A stretch of DNA of 64,000 nucleotides. It comes from Propionibacteriales bacterium (GTDB lineage Bacteria > Actinomycetota > Actinomycetes > Propionibacteriales > Nocardioidaceae). Location: contig WHTJ01000005.1 in the NCBI GenBank assembly GCA_009377795.1, positions 36,926 to 100,925 of the forward strand, given 5' to 3'. Under the pieces are notes generated by a model. The model had not been told where the DNA came from. It searched no databases and saw only the letters and a program-made list of their open reading frames with translations. Below are positions 1-8,176 of this stretch, piece by piece. Position 1 is the first letter of the stretch. Every line of letters starts with the position of its first letter. The position numbers and the translations under genes were made by a program.

Positions 1-1205
1 TCGCCGCGCATTGGAAGTACAAGGAGGACTCCAACGCCGGGATCGACACCGATCGGCAGCTCGTGCGCGGCGAAGCCGCGTCCAGCGACATGGCATGGCT
101 GCGCCAGCTCCTGGACTGGCAGCGCGAGACCGAGGACCCGGGTGACTTCCTGGAGTCGTTGCGGTTCGAGATCAACGTCGACGAGGTCTACGTCTTCACT
201 CCGGCCGGCGACGTGATCGCGCTGCCGACCGGCTCCACCCCGGTCGACTTCGCCTATTCGGTGCACACCGAGGTCGGGCACCGATGTGTGGGCGCACGCG
301 TCAACGGGCGACTCGTACCTCTGGAGAGCCCACTCGACAACGGCGACGTCTGCGAGATCTTCACGTCGAAGGCGGCCAACGCAGGACCGTCGCGGGACTG
401 GCTGAACTTCGTCAAGAGCGCCCGCGCCCGCAACAAGATCAAGCACTGGTTCAGCAGGGAACGCCGGGAAGAGGCGATCGAGAAGGGCAAGGGGGCGATC
501 TCCCGGCTGCTCCGCAAGGAGGGCAAGCCCCTGCAGCGGCTGCTGACCCATGAGACGCTCACTGCCGTGGCCAGCGACCTACGGCTGGCCGACGTCTCCG
601 CCTTGTACGCCGCCGTCGGCGAGGGGCATGTCGGCGCTCAGAACGTCGTACGCCGAATCGTCGACCTGTACGGCGGCGAGGAGGGCGCCACCGAGGACCT
701 CGCCGAGGCCGTACGCCTGCCGAGCGAGCGCGAACGCCGTGCCCGCCCGCCGCGCGGCGACTCCGGAGTGATGGTCAAGGGTGAGCCCGGGGTCTGGGTC
801 AAGCTGGCAAAGTGCTGCACACCGGTACCCCGCGACAAGATCATGGGGTTCGTCACTCGCGGCTCCGGGGTGTCCGTGCACCGCGAGGACTGCACCAACG
901 CCGCGTCATTGATGTCGCAGAAGGAGCGGATGGTCGAGGTCGAGTGGGCCCCGACGGCCGAGAGCATGTTCCTCGTAGCGGTCCAGGTCGAGGCGCTGGA
1001 CCGTGAGCGCCTGCTGTCCGACATCACTCGGGCATTGTCGGATATGCACGTGAACATCCTGTCCGCGTCCGTGGTGACGTCGCGCGACCGGGTGGCCCAG
1101 AGCCGGTTCACCTTCGAGATGGGTGATCCCGCGCATCTCGGCCATGTGCTCAAGCAGGTACGCAACGTCCCGGGCGTGTTCGACATTTACCGCATCACCC
1201 AATAG
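1..1205 (+). CDS. relA: (p)ppGpp synthetase/hydrolase RelA/SpoT, C-terminal part (partial)
   Basis: The 5' end lies outside the window; the open frame is already running at base 3 (residues AAHWKYKED, the usual end of the synthetase domain). The regulatory half follows: a TGS domain ([16 protein letters not shown] onward), a helical linker, the Cys-rich zinc-finger/RIS region ([10 protein letters not shown] ... HREDCTNA) and a C-terminal ACT domain. Rel proteins make and degrade the stringent-response alarmone, and this half senses the ribosome and stalled tRNA. The gene ends at TAG 1203-1205 and faces the enolase-family gene tail to tail, with a repeat cluster between them. Family assignment is secure; the catalytic half cannot be judged. 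Confidence 0.95.
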   Translation, partial: AAHWKYKEDSNAGIDTDRQLVRGEAASSDMAWLRQLLDWQRETEDPGDFLESLRFEINVDEVYVFTPAGDVIALPTGSTPVDFAYSVHTEVGHRCVGARVNGRLVPLESPLDNGDVCEIFTSKAANAGPSRDWLNFVKSARARNKIKHWFSRERREEAIEKGKGAISRLLRKEGKPLQRLLTHETLTAVASDLRLADVSALYAAVGEGHVGAQNVVRRIVDLYGGEEGATEDLAEAVRLPSERERRARPPRGDSGVMVKGEPGVWVKLAKCCTPVPRDKIMGFVTRGSGVSVHREDCTNAASLMSQKERMVEVEWAPTAESMFLVAVQVEALDRERLLSDITRALSDMHVNILSASVVTSRDRVAQSRFTFEMGDPAHLGHVLKQVRNVPGVFDIYRITQ

Positions 1206-1215
1206 CCCGCCTCCC

Positions 1216-1319
1216 CTTTCGCGCCGAGATTGCACTTCTGGCTGTTTGCAATCTCGGCACGACCAGAGGAGCCCTGCTTGCAGATCTCGTCGACCACTTC
1301 TGCAATCTCGGCGCGAAAG
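1216..1319. repeat. Family-1 dispersed repeat cluster, locus 1
   Basis: Between convergent relA and the enolase-family gene. Units are an inverted copy at 1219-1234, direct copies at 1247-1262 (one change) and 1301-1316, and a degenerate copy starting at 1279. Bases 1216-1234 and 1301-1319 form a perfect 19-bp inverted repeat (CTTTCGCGCCGAGATTGCA and its complement); 1219-1234 and 1247-1262 can form a 16-bp stem with a 12-nt loop and one mismatch. The position suits a bidirectional terminator, but the unit also recurs elsewhere in the window. Confidence 0.85.
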
Positions 1320-1324
1320 ATCAG

Positions 1325-2503
1325 CTACAGCTTGGGGAGCAGGGGAGTGGCGGACAATGCGGCCGGCTCCTGGAACGCGAACTCGTCGCCGGCCTTCTCG
1401 TACGCCTCGGCGTACGCCGCCATCCGGTCCGGGTCGAGCTGGACGCCGATTCCCGGACCGCCGGGAATCTCCAGTCGGCCGCCGGAGTACGGCAGCGGAC
1501 TCGCGCCGAGCACGATGTCGTCGGCCAGGAGGCTCGCGTACGACTGACTCGCGGGCAGGAACACGGGGATCGAGGCCAGGACGTGCGCCGCGGCGTACAT
1601 CGCGACGCCGAGCTCGCCCAGGCTGTGCTTGAGTATAGGCAGCCCGGCCGCCTCCGCGAGCCCCGCGGACCGCTTGAGGTTCAGCAGTCCGCCGTCCATC
1701 TGGTTGTCCACCGACAGCACGTCCGCCGCGGAGTGCCGGATGACCTCCAACTGGTCGTAGCGGGTCCACGAGGCCTCGTTGGCCAGGAGCGGCATCGGCA
1801 CCCGGCTGCGCACGTACGCCATCTCGGCCAGGTTGCGCCCCGACACCGGCTGCTCGGCCAGCTCGATGCCGAACCGGTGCATGTCGTTCAGGATCCGGAT
1901 CGCGGCGGCCGAAGACCACGCCTCGTTGGGATCGATCCGGATCAGCGCGTCCGGTCCGCCGCCGTCGCGTACCGCCTCGACCCGGGCGAAGTCGTCGGAC
2001 GGATCGTCCGAGCCGACCTTCAGGTAGAGCGTGCGGAACCCCGCCGCGACCCCGGCCGCGGCGTCGGTCGCCATCTCCTCCGGCGACTTGCGGCCGAGGT
2101 AGTAGAAGTACTCGACGGAGTCGCGGACCCGGCCGCCGAACAGCGTGACCAGCGGCTGGCCACAGAGCTTGCCGACGATGTCCCAGCAGGCCATCTCGAC
2201 CGCCGCGATCGCGGGGCTGGTCGCCTTCACGTGATGCCATGTGCCGGCGATGTTGATCCGCTTCATGATCCGTTCGATGGCGGTCGGGTCCTCGCCCAGG
2301 ACGAACGACTCCACCGATCGCAGGACGGCGAGCACGATGTCGGCCGAGGGGTACGCCGCCGCCTCGCCGATCCCGGTGAGGCCCTCGTCGGTCTCCAGCT
2401 CGAGCATGATGCTGATCGTGCCCTTGCGGCCGCCGTACGCCCACAGCTCGTCCTCCCGGAACGGTACGGCGATCGGTGTGGCTCGTATCGCGGTGATCCG
2501 CAT
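1325..2503 (-). CDS. Enolase-superfamily (mandelate racemase/muconate lactonizing type) enzyme
   Basis: 392 residues, the normal length for the family. The N-terminal capping domain is followed by a (beta/alpha)7-beta barrel with the expected residues in order: Lys162 (YLKVG), metal ligands Asp191 (RIDPNEAW), Glu217 (ELAEQPV) and Glu243 (LANEAS), and His293 (LKHSLGELG). These enzymes abstract a proton alpha to a carboxylate, giving racemisation, epimerisation, dehydration or cycloisomerisation; the substrate cannot be read from sequence. It is the last gene of a minus-strand operon with an ectoine-hydrolase-like protein and a class III aminotransferase, so an amino-acid-like or N-acyl amino acid substrate is inferred. 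The start ATG follows GAGGAGT. Confidence 0.85.
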   Translation of the reverse strand: MRITAIRATPIAVPFREDELWAYGGRKGTISIMLELETDEGLTGIGEAAAYPSADIVLAVLRSVESFVLGEDPTAIERIMKRINIAGTWHHVKATSPAIAAVEMACWDIVGKLCGQPLVTLFGGRVRDSVEYFYYLGRKSPEEMATDAAAGVAAGFRTLYLKVGSDDPSDDFARVEAVRDGGGPDALIRIDPNEAWSSAAAIRILNDMHRFGIELAEQPVSGRNLAEMAYVRSRVPMPLLANEASWTRYDQLEVIRHSAADVLSVDNQMDGGLLNLKRSAGLAEAAGLPILKHSLGELGVAMYAAAHVLASIPVFLPASQSYASLLADDIVLGASPLPYSGGRLEIPGGPGIGVQLDPDRMAAYAEAYEKAGDEFAFQEPAALSATPLLPKL

Positions 2504-2528
2504 CTGTGACTCCTCGAAGGTGGTGTGG

Positions 2529-3698
2529 TCAGGTCGTGATGATCGGGTCCCACGGCGCGTTGGTGAGGATCTCCCCGCCGTACGGCGTGACGAGGATCGA
2601 GTCCGACAGCATGTAGTCGGGGATGTGCTGCCCCATCAACCACGACAGCACGTGGAACACCATGCCGGCCTTGATCTCGAGATCTCCGCCGCGGCGGAGA
2701 CCCACGACCGAGCCGCCGCCGACCCAGCTCGGCGGGAAGCCGATCCCGATCAGGTAGCCGCAGTGGTGTCGCCGGTAGCGCTTGTGGCCGAGGCCGGTGT
2801 CCACGACGTCCTGCCAGGCCTCGTAGACGTCGCCGCTGACCGCGCCCGGCACCAGCGCGGCGCGTACCGCCTCCATCCCGGCCGCGGCGAGGACGGCGGA
2901 GTCGACGGTGCCCTTCGGCGTCGATCCCACATGGACGATCCGGGACAGCGGAGCGTGGTAGCGCGCCACCGACCCGGACAGCTCGAGGAAGACCGCGTCG
3001 CCGTAGGCGAGCGTGCGGTTCGTCCACGTGCAGTGTTCGAGGGACAGCCGGTCCCGGGTACGGATCAGCGGCACGAACCCCGGGTGCTCGCTGCCGGCGG
3101 ACAGCAGCGCGTCGTACACCCTCCGGGCGACGTCCCGCTCGGTGACACCGGACGTGATGGCCGCGATGCCGGCGTTCATGGCCTGCGAGGACGTCTCGGC
3201 GGCCTGCCGGACGTACTCGATCTCCAGGTCCGACTTGACCTGGCGCAGGCCCTCCACCAGGCCGGACCCGTCGACGTATTCCACACCGGGGCAGGCGACC
3301 TGCAACTCGTCCCAGACCGCGAGCGGCATCCACATGCCGGAACGGTCGATCCCGACGATCCCGGTGTCCGGGACCGCATGCCGGACCGCCCGGGCGGCCG
3401 CCCACGACGAGTGCTCGTCGTCGCCGTACGGGACGTGCTCGACCCCCGGTGCCATGGCCGCGATCGTCCAGGCCTCCATGGCGCGGGCCACCACCAGAGG
3501 GCAGCGGGTCAAGGGCACGACCAGCAGCGTGAAGGCGAAGTAGCCCTGATGGTCCAGGCCGGTCAGGTAGTAGATGTCCTCCGGTCCGGTGAGCGCAAGA
3601 GCGGACAGGCCGCGTTCTCGCATCAGCTGCCGGGTGTGATCGATCCGCTTCTCGATCTCAGCCGATGCCGGCGTGGGCGGGGCGCGCAGGCCGTCCAC
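2529..3698 (-). CDS. doeA: M24-family ectoine hydrolase-like protein (DoeA/EutD type)
   Basis: 389 residues with a creatinase-like N-terminal domain (about 1-150) and a pita-bread M24 domain. The metal-binding aspartates of aminopeptidase P are missing: the first ligand region reads FLELSG (237-242) and the second YHAPLSR (247-253), instead of a D-x10-D pattern. ELxG...RYHxPLSR, the GYxIGIGFPPSW block and the SDSILVT block match the ectoine hydrolase subgroup that, as I know the family, lost its metals. Such enzymes open the ectoine ring to N-acetyl-2,4-diaminobutyrate in the cytosol. Its gene lies between the aminotransferase and the enolase-family gene, divergent from an Ehu-type importer, which supports the call. 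No DoeB deacetylase is present in the window. A related substrate cannot be excluded. Confidence 0.78.
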   Translation of the reverse strand: MDGLRAPPTPASAEIEKRIDHTRQLMRERGLSALALTGPEDIYYLTGLDHQGYFAFTLLVVPLTRCPLVVARAMEAWTIAAMAPGVEHVPYGDDEHSSWAAARAVRHAVPDTGIVGIDRSGMWMPLAVWDELQVACPGVEYVDGSGLVEGLRQVKSDLEIEYVRQAAETSSQAMNAGIAAITSGVTERDVARRVYDALLSAGSEHPGFVPLIRTRDRLSLEHCTWTNRTLAYGDAVFLELSGSVARYHAPLSRIVHVGSTPKGTVDSAVLAAAGMEAVRAALVPGAVSGDVYEAWQDVVDTGLGHKRYRRHHCGYLIGIGFPPSWVGGGSVVGLRRGGDLEIKAGMVFHVLSWLMGQHIPDYMLSDSILVTPYGGEILTNAPWDPIITT

Positions 3699-3707
3699 TC
3701 AGGCCTG

Positions 3708-4964
3708 TCAAGAATCCGTGGCGGCGCGCACGGCGTCCGACCAGATCGACAGGGCCTCGTGTACCTGCTCGGAGTTCACCACCAGCGGCGGGATCATCCG
3801 CACCACATGGCCGCGAGACCCACAGGTCAGGAGCAGCAGACCGCGCTCGGCGGCCGCCTGCTGAGCTCGCAGGGCGGGCGCCGGATCCGGCCGCCCGTCG
3901 GCGTCGGTGAACTCACTGGCCTGCATCAGACCGAGCCCACGCACGTCTCCGATGGCGGGTACGTCGGCCGCGGTCTTGACCAGGCCGTCGGCCAGCTCCG
4001 CGCCGCGGGCGGCGGCGTTCTCGACGAGGCTCTCGTCCCGGATGACGTCCAGCGTGGCCAACGCGGCCGCGCAGGCGACCGCGTTTCCGCCGTACGTGCC
4101 GCCCTGTGACCCCGGCCAGGCCCGCGACATCAGCTCCCGGGGCGCAGCCATCATGGACAGCGGGAACCCGCTGGCCAGGCCCTTCGCGGTGACCAGGACG
4201 TCGGGTACGACGCCGAAGTGGTCGTGTCCCCAGAACCGTCCGGTACGGCCGGACCCGGTCTGTACCTCGTCGACGACCAGCAGGATGCCGTGCCGGTCGG
4301 CCCGCTCCCGGAGTCCGGCCAGGAACGCCGCGTTCGCCGGTACGTAGCCGCCCTCTCCGAGCACCGGCTCGACGACGAACGCCGCGGTCTCGTCGGGCGC
4401 CGTCTGGGTGGCGAGGATGTAGTCGAGCTCGCGGAGCGCGAACTCGGTGGCGGTATGCTCGTCCCATCCGTAGTGGAAGGCGTACGGGAACGGCGACACC
4501 ACGACGCCGGACATCAGCGGGGCGAAGCCGGCCCGGAACTTGGTGCCGGACGTGGTCATCGACGCCGCGCCGATCGTACGGCCGTGGAACGAGCCCTGGA
4601 ACACCACGACGTTCGCCCGCCCGGTGGCGTGCCGCACCAGCCGGAGGGCGGACTCGACGGCCTCGCTGCCGGAGTTCAGGAAGAACACCGAGTCGAGGTT
4701 GGCCGGCAGCACGTCGGAGAGCCGGTCGACCAGATCGAGCATCGGCCGGTGCATAACGGTCGTGTACTGGCCGTGGATCAGGGTGCCCACCTGCCGCTGC
4801 GCGGCCTCGACGACCCGGGGATGGCAGTGGCCGGTGCTCGTGACTCCGATGCCGGCGGTGAAGTCCAGATAGCGCCGGTCCTCCTCGTCGTACAGATAGA
4901 CGCCCTCGCCGCGCGCGGCAAGCACCGGCGTCGCCTGCTTGAGTACGGGAGAAAGCTGTGTCAT
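3708..4964 (-). CDS. Class III PLP-dependent aminotransferase (DoeD/GabT-like)
   Basis: 418 residues. The PLP-binding motifs are NSGSEA (97-102), FHGRT (126-130), Asp232 in LVVDEVQTGSGRTG and the Schiff-base Lys261 in VTAKGLASGFP. Class III enzymes of this kind transfer the terminal amino group of omega-amino acids (4-aminobutyrate, 2,4-diaminobutyrate, acetylornithine). Next to a DoeA-like hydrolase the likeliest role is DoeD: diaminobutyrate to aspartate semialdehyde. It is the first gene of the minus operon. The start at 4964 has AAGGA upstream and the frame could run further to 5291, but that extension is non-conserved and crosses the promoter and operator. Confidence 0.85.
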   Translation of the reverse strand: MTQLSPVLKQATPVLAARGEGVYLYDEEDRRYLDFTAGIGVTSTGHCHPRVVEAAQRQVGTLIHGQYTTVMHRPMLDLVDRLSDVLPANLDSVFFLNSGSEAVESALRLVRHATGRANVVVFQGSFHGRTIGAASMTTSGTKFRAGFAPLMSGVVVSPFPYAFHYGWDEHTATEFALRELDYILATQTAPDETAAFVVEPVLGEGGYVPANAAFLAGLRERADRHGILLVVDEVQTGSGRTGRFWGHDHFGVVPDVLVTAKGLASGFPLSMMAAPRELMSRAWPGSQGGTYGGNAVACAAALATLDVIRDESLVENAAARGAELADGLVKTAADVPAIGDVRGLGLMQASEFTDADGRPDPAPALRAQQAAAERGLLLLTCGSRGHVVRMIPPLVVNSEQVHEALSIWSDAVRAATDS

Positions 4965-4982
4965 GGGCGATCCTTCTGTAGG

Positions 4983-4994
4983 ATTGTCTACAAT
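4983..4994. promoter_or_regulatory. Candidate GntR-type operator upstream of the aminotransferase operon
   Basis: ATTGTCTACAAT is a perfect ATTGT/ACAAT palindrome with a 2-bp centre, 18 bp upstream of the start codon and just downstream of the predicted -10. The same palindrome with centre TG occurs at the ehuB promoter. TTGT-NN-ACAA is typical of FadR-subfamily GntR repressors. No regulator gene is nearby. Confidence 0.6.
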
Positions 4995-4998
4995 CTGA

Positions 4999-5026
4999 AC
5001 TGTACTGCCTGCCCGCCGCTGGACAA
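4999..5026 (-). promoter_or_regulatory. Predicted promoter of the aminotransferase-doeA-enolase operon
   Basis: On the minus strand, TTGTCC (5026-5021) and TACAGT (5004-4999) are separated by 16 bp. Transcription would start inside or next to the 4983-4994 palindrome, an arrangement suited to repression. Confidence 0.45.
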
Positions 5027-5182
5027 TAGTTCCGGCCGTTTCTTCCCTTCTCAGATCGGGTAGCTGGCCGTCTCTTCGGCGCGACTGGGGCCCGCTAACG
5101 ACGTGGTGTGACGTGGACGCCGAGCACCGGCGCCGCTCGTACCTGCGCCAGCCTGGCGGCATGCTGCGGAGGGTCACCGTGG

Positions 5183-5221
5183 GGTCACGCGACCGGCATC
5201 CGGGTGCTCCGACGCGTGACC
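5183..5221. other. 9-bp inverted repeat in the 350-bp gap between the divergent units
   Basis: GGTCACGCG (5183-5191) and CGCGTGACC (5213-5221) are perfectly complementary with a 21-nt loop. It lies 94 bp upstream of the 102-residue ORF. The rest of 4965-5314 holds the aminotransferase promoter and operator and nothing else that I recognise. Confidence 0.35.
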
Positions 5222-5314
5222 GGATCTCGGAGCGAGTACGGAGTTTTCCGGATGCCGCGAGGGTCGTGTGTCGGCATACCGTCACACCCAACGACGGCCC
5301 TACGAGGAGACGCG

Positions 5315-5623
5315 ATGTCCTTCATCCAGATCATCGAGCACCGAGCCGACGACTTCGACAAACTCCGCGCCCTCGAGGAGGAGTGGGAGAAGGCGACCGA
5401 GGGGAAGAGCACCGCACGTCGTGCGATCGTCACCGAGGATCGCAACGAGCCAGGGCACTACTTCAGCATCGTGTTCTTCGACTCCTACGAGTCGGCGATG
5501 GTGAACTCCAACCTTCCCGAGACCCAGGAGATGGCCGCGAAGCTGGCCGCGGCCTCGAAGGAGCCGGCGACCTTCTACGACCTCGACGTCGTGGACGACC
5601 GTTCGCCGAGCGGCGGCGCCTGA
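5315..5623 (+). CDS. Small conserved dimeric alpha/beta-barrel-like protein
   Basis: 102 residues beginning MSFIQIIEHRADDF, with a GHYFSIVFFDSYESAM segment, resembling ferredoxin-like antibiotic-monooxygenase-fold proteins common in actinobacteria. No catalytic residues are evident and the function is unknown. The ATG is chosen because GGAG lies 5 nt upstream; the longer frame from 5108 has no ribosome site and runs through the 5183-5221 inverted repeat. It stands alone between the two ectoine-type operons. Confidence 0.7.
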   Translation: MSFIQIIEHRADDFDKLRALEEEWEKATEGKSTARRAIVTEDRNEPGHYFSIVFFDSYESAMVNSNLPETQEMAAKLAAASKEPATFYDLDVVDDRSPSGGA

Positions 5624-5711
5624 CCCGCGACCGATCCCTGCCGCCCTTTCGTGTGCTGCAATCTATAAACTCCCACCTCGCCGCCCGTGACCGACGCGCG
5701 AGTCCACGCGG

Positions 5712-5723
5712 ATTGTTGACAAT
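5712..5723. promoter_or_regulatory. Candidate GntR-type operator at the ehuB promoter
   Basis: ATTGTTGACAAT has the same ATTGT/ACAAT arms and 2-bp spacing as the site at 4983-4994. It overlaps the -35 hexamer TTGACA (5716-5721), so a bound protein would block RNA polymerase. Confidence 0.62.
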
Positions 5724-5746
5724 GTGACTGACGCTCAATAGCGTCA
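5716..5746 (+). promoter_or_regulatory. Predicted ehuBCDA promoter with an inverted repeat over the -10
   Basis: TTGACA (5716-5721), a 17-bp spacer and TAGCGT (5739-5744, TANNNT class) form a near-ideal actinobacterial promoter. A second palindrome, TGACGCT-CAAT-AGCGTCA (5729-5746), covers the spacer and -10, suggesting a second regulator site. The leader to the ehuB start is about 95 nt. Confidence 0.6.
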
Positions 5747-5846
5747 CAATGCGTACGACGACCGCGGCCACCGGCGTCTAAGGGGCGACTCATGGGGGCC
5801 ATGTCTTGCCAGGGCCCGGTCACGGACTCGGACGAAGGGCGGACCC

Positions 5847-6758
5847 TTGAATCACGTAACCGAGTGGTCACGAAGAGACTTCCTGAGGCGCTCGATGTTG
5901 GCCGGCGGGATCGTCGTGGCTCCGGGACTGCTCGCCGCATGCGAGCGGACAGGCACCAACGGCGCCACTGAGGGCGGTCGGTTGGAGGAACTGAGGTCGC
6001 AGGGCACGATCCAGGTCGGCATCGCCGGTGAAGAGCCCTACGGCTATCTCGACGGCGGCGATCTGACCGGCATGGACCCGACAGTTCAGCAGGAGATCTG
6101 GGGGAACCTCGGCATCGACGAGGTTCAAGCGACCCAGGTGGACTTCGACGGCCTCATCCCGGGTCTCAATGCCGGTCGCTTCGATGTCGTGGCGGCGGGG
6201 ATGTTCATCACCCCAGAGCGATGTGCAGAGGCGGCATTCTCCGACCCGATGTACTGCGCGCCAAACGCGTTCCTGGTCGCGCCCGGTAACCCGCTGAACA
6301 TCACCGATTTCCAGTCGATCGCGGATGCCGACGCCAAGCTGGTGGTGCTCGGCGGTGCGGTCGAGGGGCAGTACGCCCAGGAGGCAGGGGTCTCAGGCGG
6401 AAACATCACCCGGGTCGGCGGCGCGCGCGACGGCCTGCTGCAGCTGGAGCAGGGGAGGGTCGATGCGTTCGGCCTCACGACGATCACCCTCAAGGACATA
6501 CTCAACAAGAATCCGGATTCTGATGTGGAGCTGACCGAGGCCTTCACTCCTGTGGTTGACGGCGAGGAACAGCTCGGCTGCGGCGGCGCCGTATTCGCGC
6601 AGGAGGACACCGCGCTGGTCGACGCGTTCAACGAGGAGCTGGCTAACCTCCGAGAATCGGGGCGGCTGCTCGAGCTGATTGAACCCTTCGGCTTCGGTCC
6701 GGAAACCCAAGAAGACGCCGAGCGCGTCACGACCGAGCAACTCTGCGGCGCCGGCTGA
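5847..6758 (+). CDS. ehuB: Ectoine/hydroxyectoine-type ABC transporter, substrate-binding lipoprotein
   Basis: 303 residues, extracellular solute-binding family 3. A TTG start is chosen because it keeps a Tat signal (SRRDFLRR, from residue 8) followed by a lipobox with Cys32 (GLLAAC). The mature part matches EhuB features: EPYGYLD near the N-terminus, PGLNAGRFDVVAAGMF, TPERCAEAAFSDPMYC and a C-terminal EQLC. EhuB proteins bind ectoine and hydroxyectoine outside the membrane. It is the first gene of ehuBCDA and is followed after 21 bp by the permease. Another compact amino acid derivative as ligand is possible. Confidence 0.8.
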   Translation: MNHVTEWSRRDFLRRSMLAGGIVVAPGLLAACERTGTNGATEGGRLEELRSQGTIQVGIAGEEPYGYLDGGDLTGMDPTVQQEIWGNLGIDEVQATQVDFDGLIPGLNAGRFDVVAAGMFITPERCAEAAFSDPMYCAPNAFLVAPGNPLNITDFQSIADADAKLVVLGGAVEGQYAQEAGVSGGNITRVGGARDGLLQLEQGRVDAFGLTTITLKDILNKNPDSDVELTEAFTPVVDGEEQLGCGGAVFAQEDTALVDAFNEELANLRESGRLLELIEPFGFGPETQEDAERVTTEQLCGAG

Positions 6759-6779
6759 CCAGGCGACGGAAGGCCTGCC

Positions 6780-7499
6780 ATGCAAGACCTTCAGTTCGGA
6801 GCATGGGTCGACGACTTCCTTGCCGGTCTCTGGGTGACGGTCTATGTCACCGTCCTCGCGGCCGTCGCCGCAGTGGTGGTGGCGTTCGTACTCGGGATCG
6901 CTGTACGAACGCGGCACATCGTCCCGCGCACGATCGCGCGCATTATCATCGAGCTGTTCCGCGGCACATCGCTTCTTGTGCAGCTGTTCTGGTTCTTCTA
7001 TGTCCTCCCGGAGTTCGGATTCAGGTTCGATCCGCTCGCGGTGGCGGTCTTCGCGTTCGGACTGAACTTCGGGGCCTACGGTGCGGAAGTCGTGCGTGGG
7101 GCGATCAACGCCGTACCAACGGCGCAGTGGGAGGGCTCCATCGCGCTCAACCTGACGCCGGCACAGCGCATGCGACGGGTGATCCTCCCGCAGTCCATAC
7201 CACTGATGATTCCGCCGTTCAATAACCTGCTCATCCAGCTTCTGAAGAGCACCCCGCTTATCTTTCTCATCTTCCTGAATGACCTCACGTTCTACAGCGA
7301 CCAGTACCGCAACTCCGTAGGAAACGAGAACTTCATCTTCCCGCTCCTACTGGTGATCTACTTCGTACTCAGCTACACGTTCACCCTGTTCATGCACGTG
7401 CTTGAGGCTCGCGCGAATACAAGGCTCGGCCGGCCCGTGGAGCGCCGCAGGATCTTCAAGTATCGCGGCCCCCAGGAAGAGGAGGCGGTGAAGGTATGA
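6780..7499 (+). CDS. ehuC: Ectoine/hydroxyectoine-type ABC transporter permease
   Basis: 239 residues, polar amino acid permease (HisM/GlnP family). About five membrane segments; the EAA loop contacting the ATPase is visible as EVVRGAINAVPTAQWEGS with RRVILPQ after it. It forms the membrane channel with EhuD. The last codons overlap the next gene at ATGA (7496-7499), indicating translational coupling. Confidence 0.82.
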   Translation: MQDLQFGAWVDDFLAGLWVTVYVTVLAAVAAVVVAFVLGIAVRTRHIVPRTIARIIIELFRGTSLLVQLFWFFYVLPEFGFRFDPLAVAVFAFGLNFGAYGAEVVRGAINAVPTAQWEGSIALNLTPAQRMRRVILPQSIPLMIPPFNNLLIQLLKSTPLIFLIFLNDLTFYSDQYRNSVGNENFIFPLLLVIYFVLSYTFTLFMHVLEARANTRLGRPVERRRIFKYRGPQEEEAVKV

Positions 7500-8176
7500 C
7501 CGTCTTCCAGACCTGGGACATGGACTTCGCCCTTGAGCACTTGCCCGAGCTTCTTGATGCCTTCGTCCAGTTCACCCTCGTCGCAACGGTCCTGGGCTCG
7601 ATACTTGCGGCCGTGCTGGGCCTGCTGTTTGCGATCATTCGACGTGTTCGGGTGCCGGTGCTGGCACCAGTTGTGACCGTGATTGTGGAGTTCGTGCGGT
7701 CGACGCCCATTCCGATCCAGCTGTTCTTCGTTTTCTACGGGTTCCCGACCATCCCCGGCATCGGGTTCAACATCTCGGCCATGACCGCGGGTGTGCTCGT
7801 GCTCGGCGTCCACTACGCCTGTTACTACGCCGAGGTGTACCGGGCCGGTATCGAGAGCGTGCCCAAGGGGCAATGGGAGGCGTGCACAGCCCTGTCGATC
7901 GCCCCCCGCTACCAGTGGCAGCGAGTGGTGCTTCCACAGGCGATTCGCAACGTGCTGCCTTCATTGGGAAACTACGTCATCTCGATGTTCAAGGAGACTC
8001 CGTTCCTCTACGTCATCGGCGTCACAGAGATGGTGACCGTGGCGGTGACGCAGATCGGCGGAGACGCGTTCCGTTACACCGAGGTGGTCACGCTGGCTGG
8101 ACTGATCTTCCTGGCCGCGAGCTACCCTGCTGCAGTAGCGATGAGGAAATTGGAGATGCGCCTTGGCCACGCCTGA
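7496..8176 (+). CDS. ehuD: Ectoine/hydroxyectoine-type ABC transporter permease
   Basis: 226 residues, second membrane subunit of the same family. Hydrophobic segments cover most of the protein; the EAA-type loop reads EVYRAGIESVPKGQWEAC followed by QRVVLPQAIRN. Start ATG overlaps the stop of ehuC, with GGAGG inside the end of ehuC as ribosome site. The 3' end overlaps the chosen ehuA start by 14 bp. Confidence 0.82.
   Translation: MTVFQTWDMDFALEHLPELLDAFVQFTLVATVLGSILAAVLGLLFAIIRRVRVPVLAPVVTVIVEFVRSTPIPIQLFFVFYGFPTIPGIGFNISAMTAGVLVLGVHYACYYAEVYRAGIESVPKGQWEACTALSIAPRYQWQRVVLPQAIRNVLPSLGNYVISMFKETPFLYVIGVTEMVTVAVTQIGGDAFRYTEVVTLAGLIFLAASYPAAVAMRKLEMRLGHA

Noticed and set aside
1216..1319. 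Family-1 cluster as nothing more than an intrinsic terminator
   Set aside because: It may terminate, but the same unit occurs in non-convergent gaps and inside rsmB, which simple terminators do not explain.
5108..5314. N-terminal extension of the 102-residue ORF
   Set aside because: No ribosome site, non-conserved composition and passes through an inverted repeat; ATG 5315 has GGAG at proper distance.
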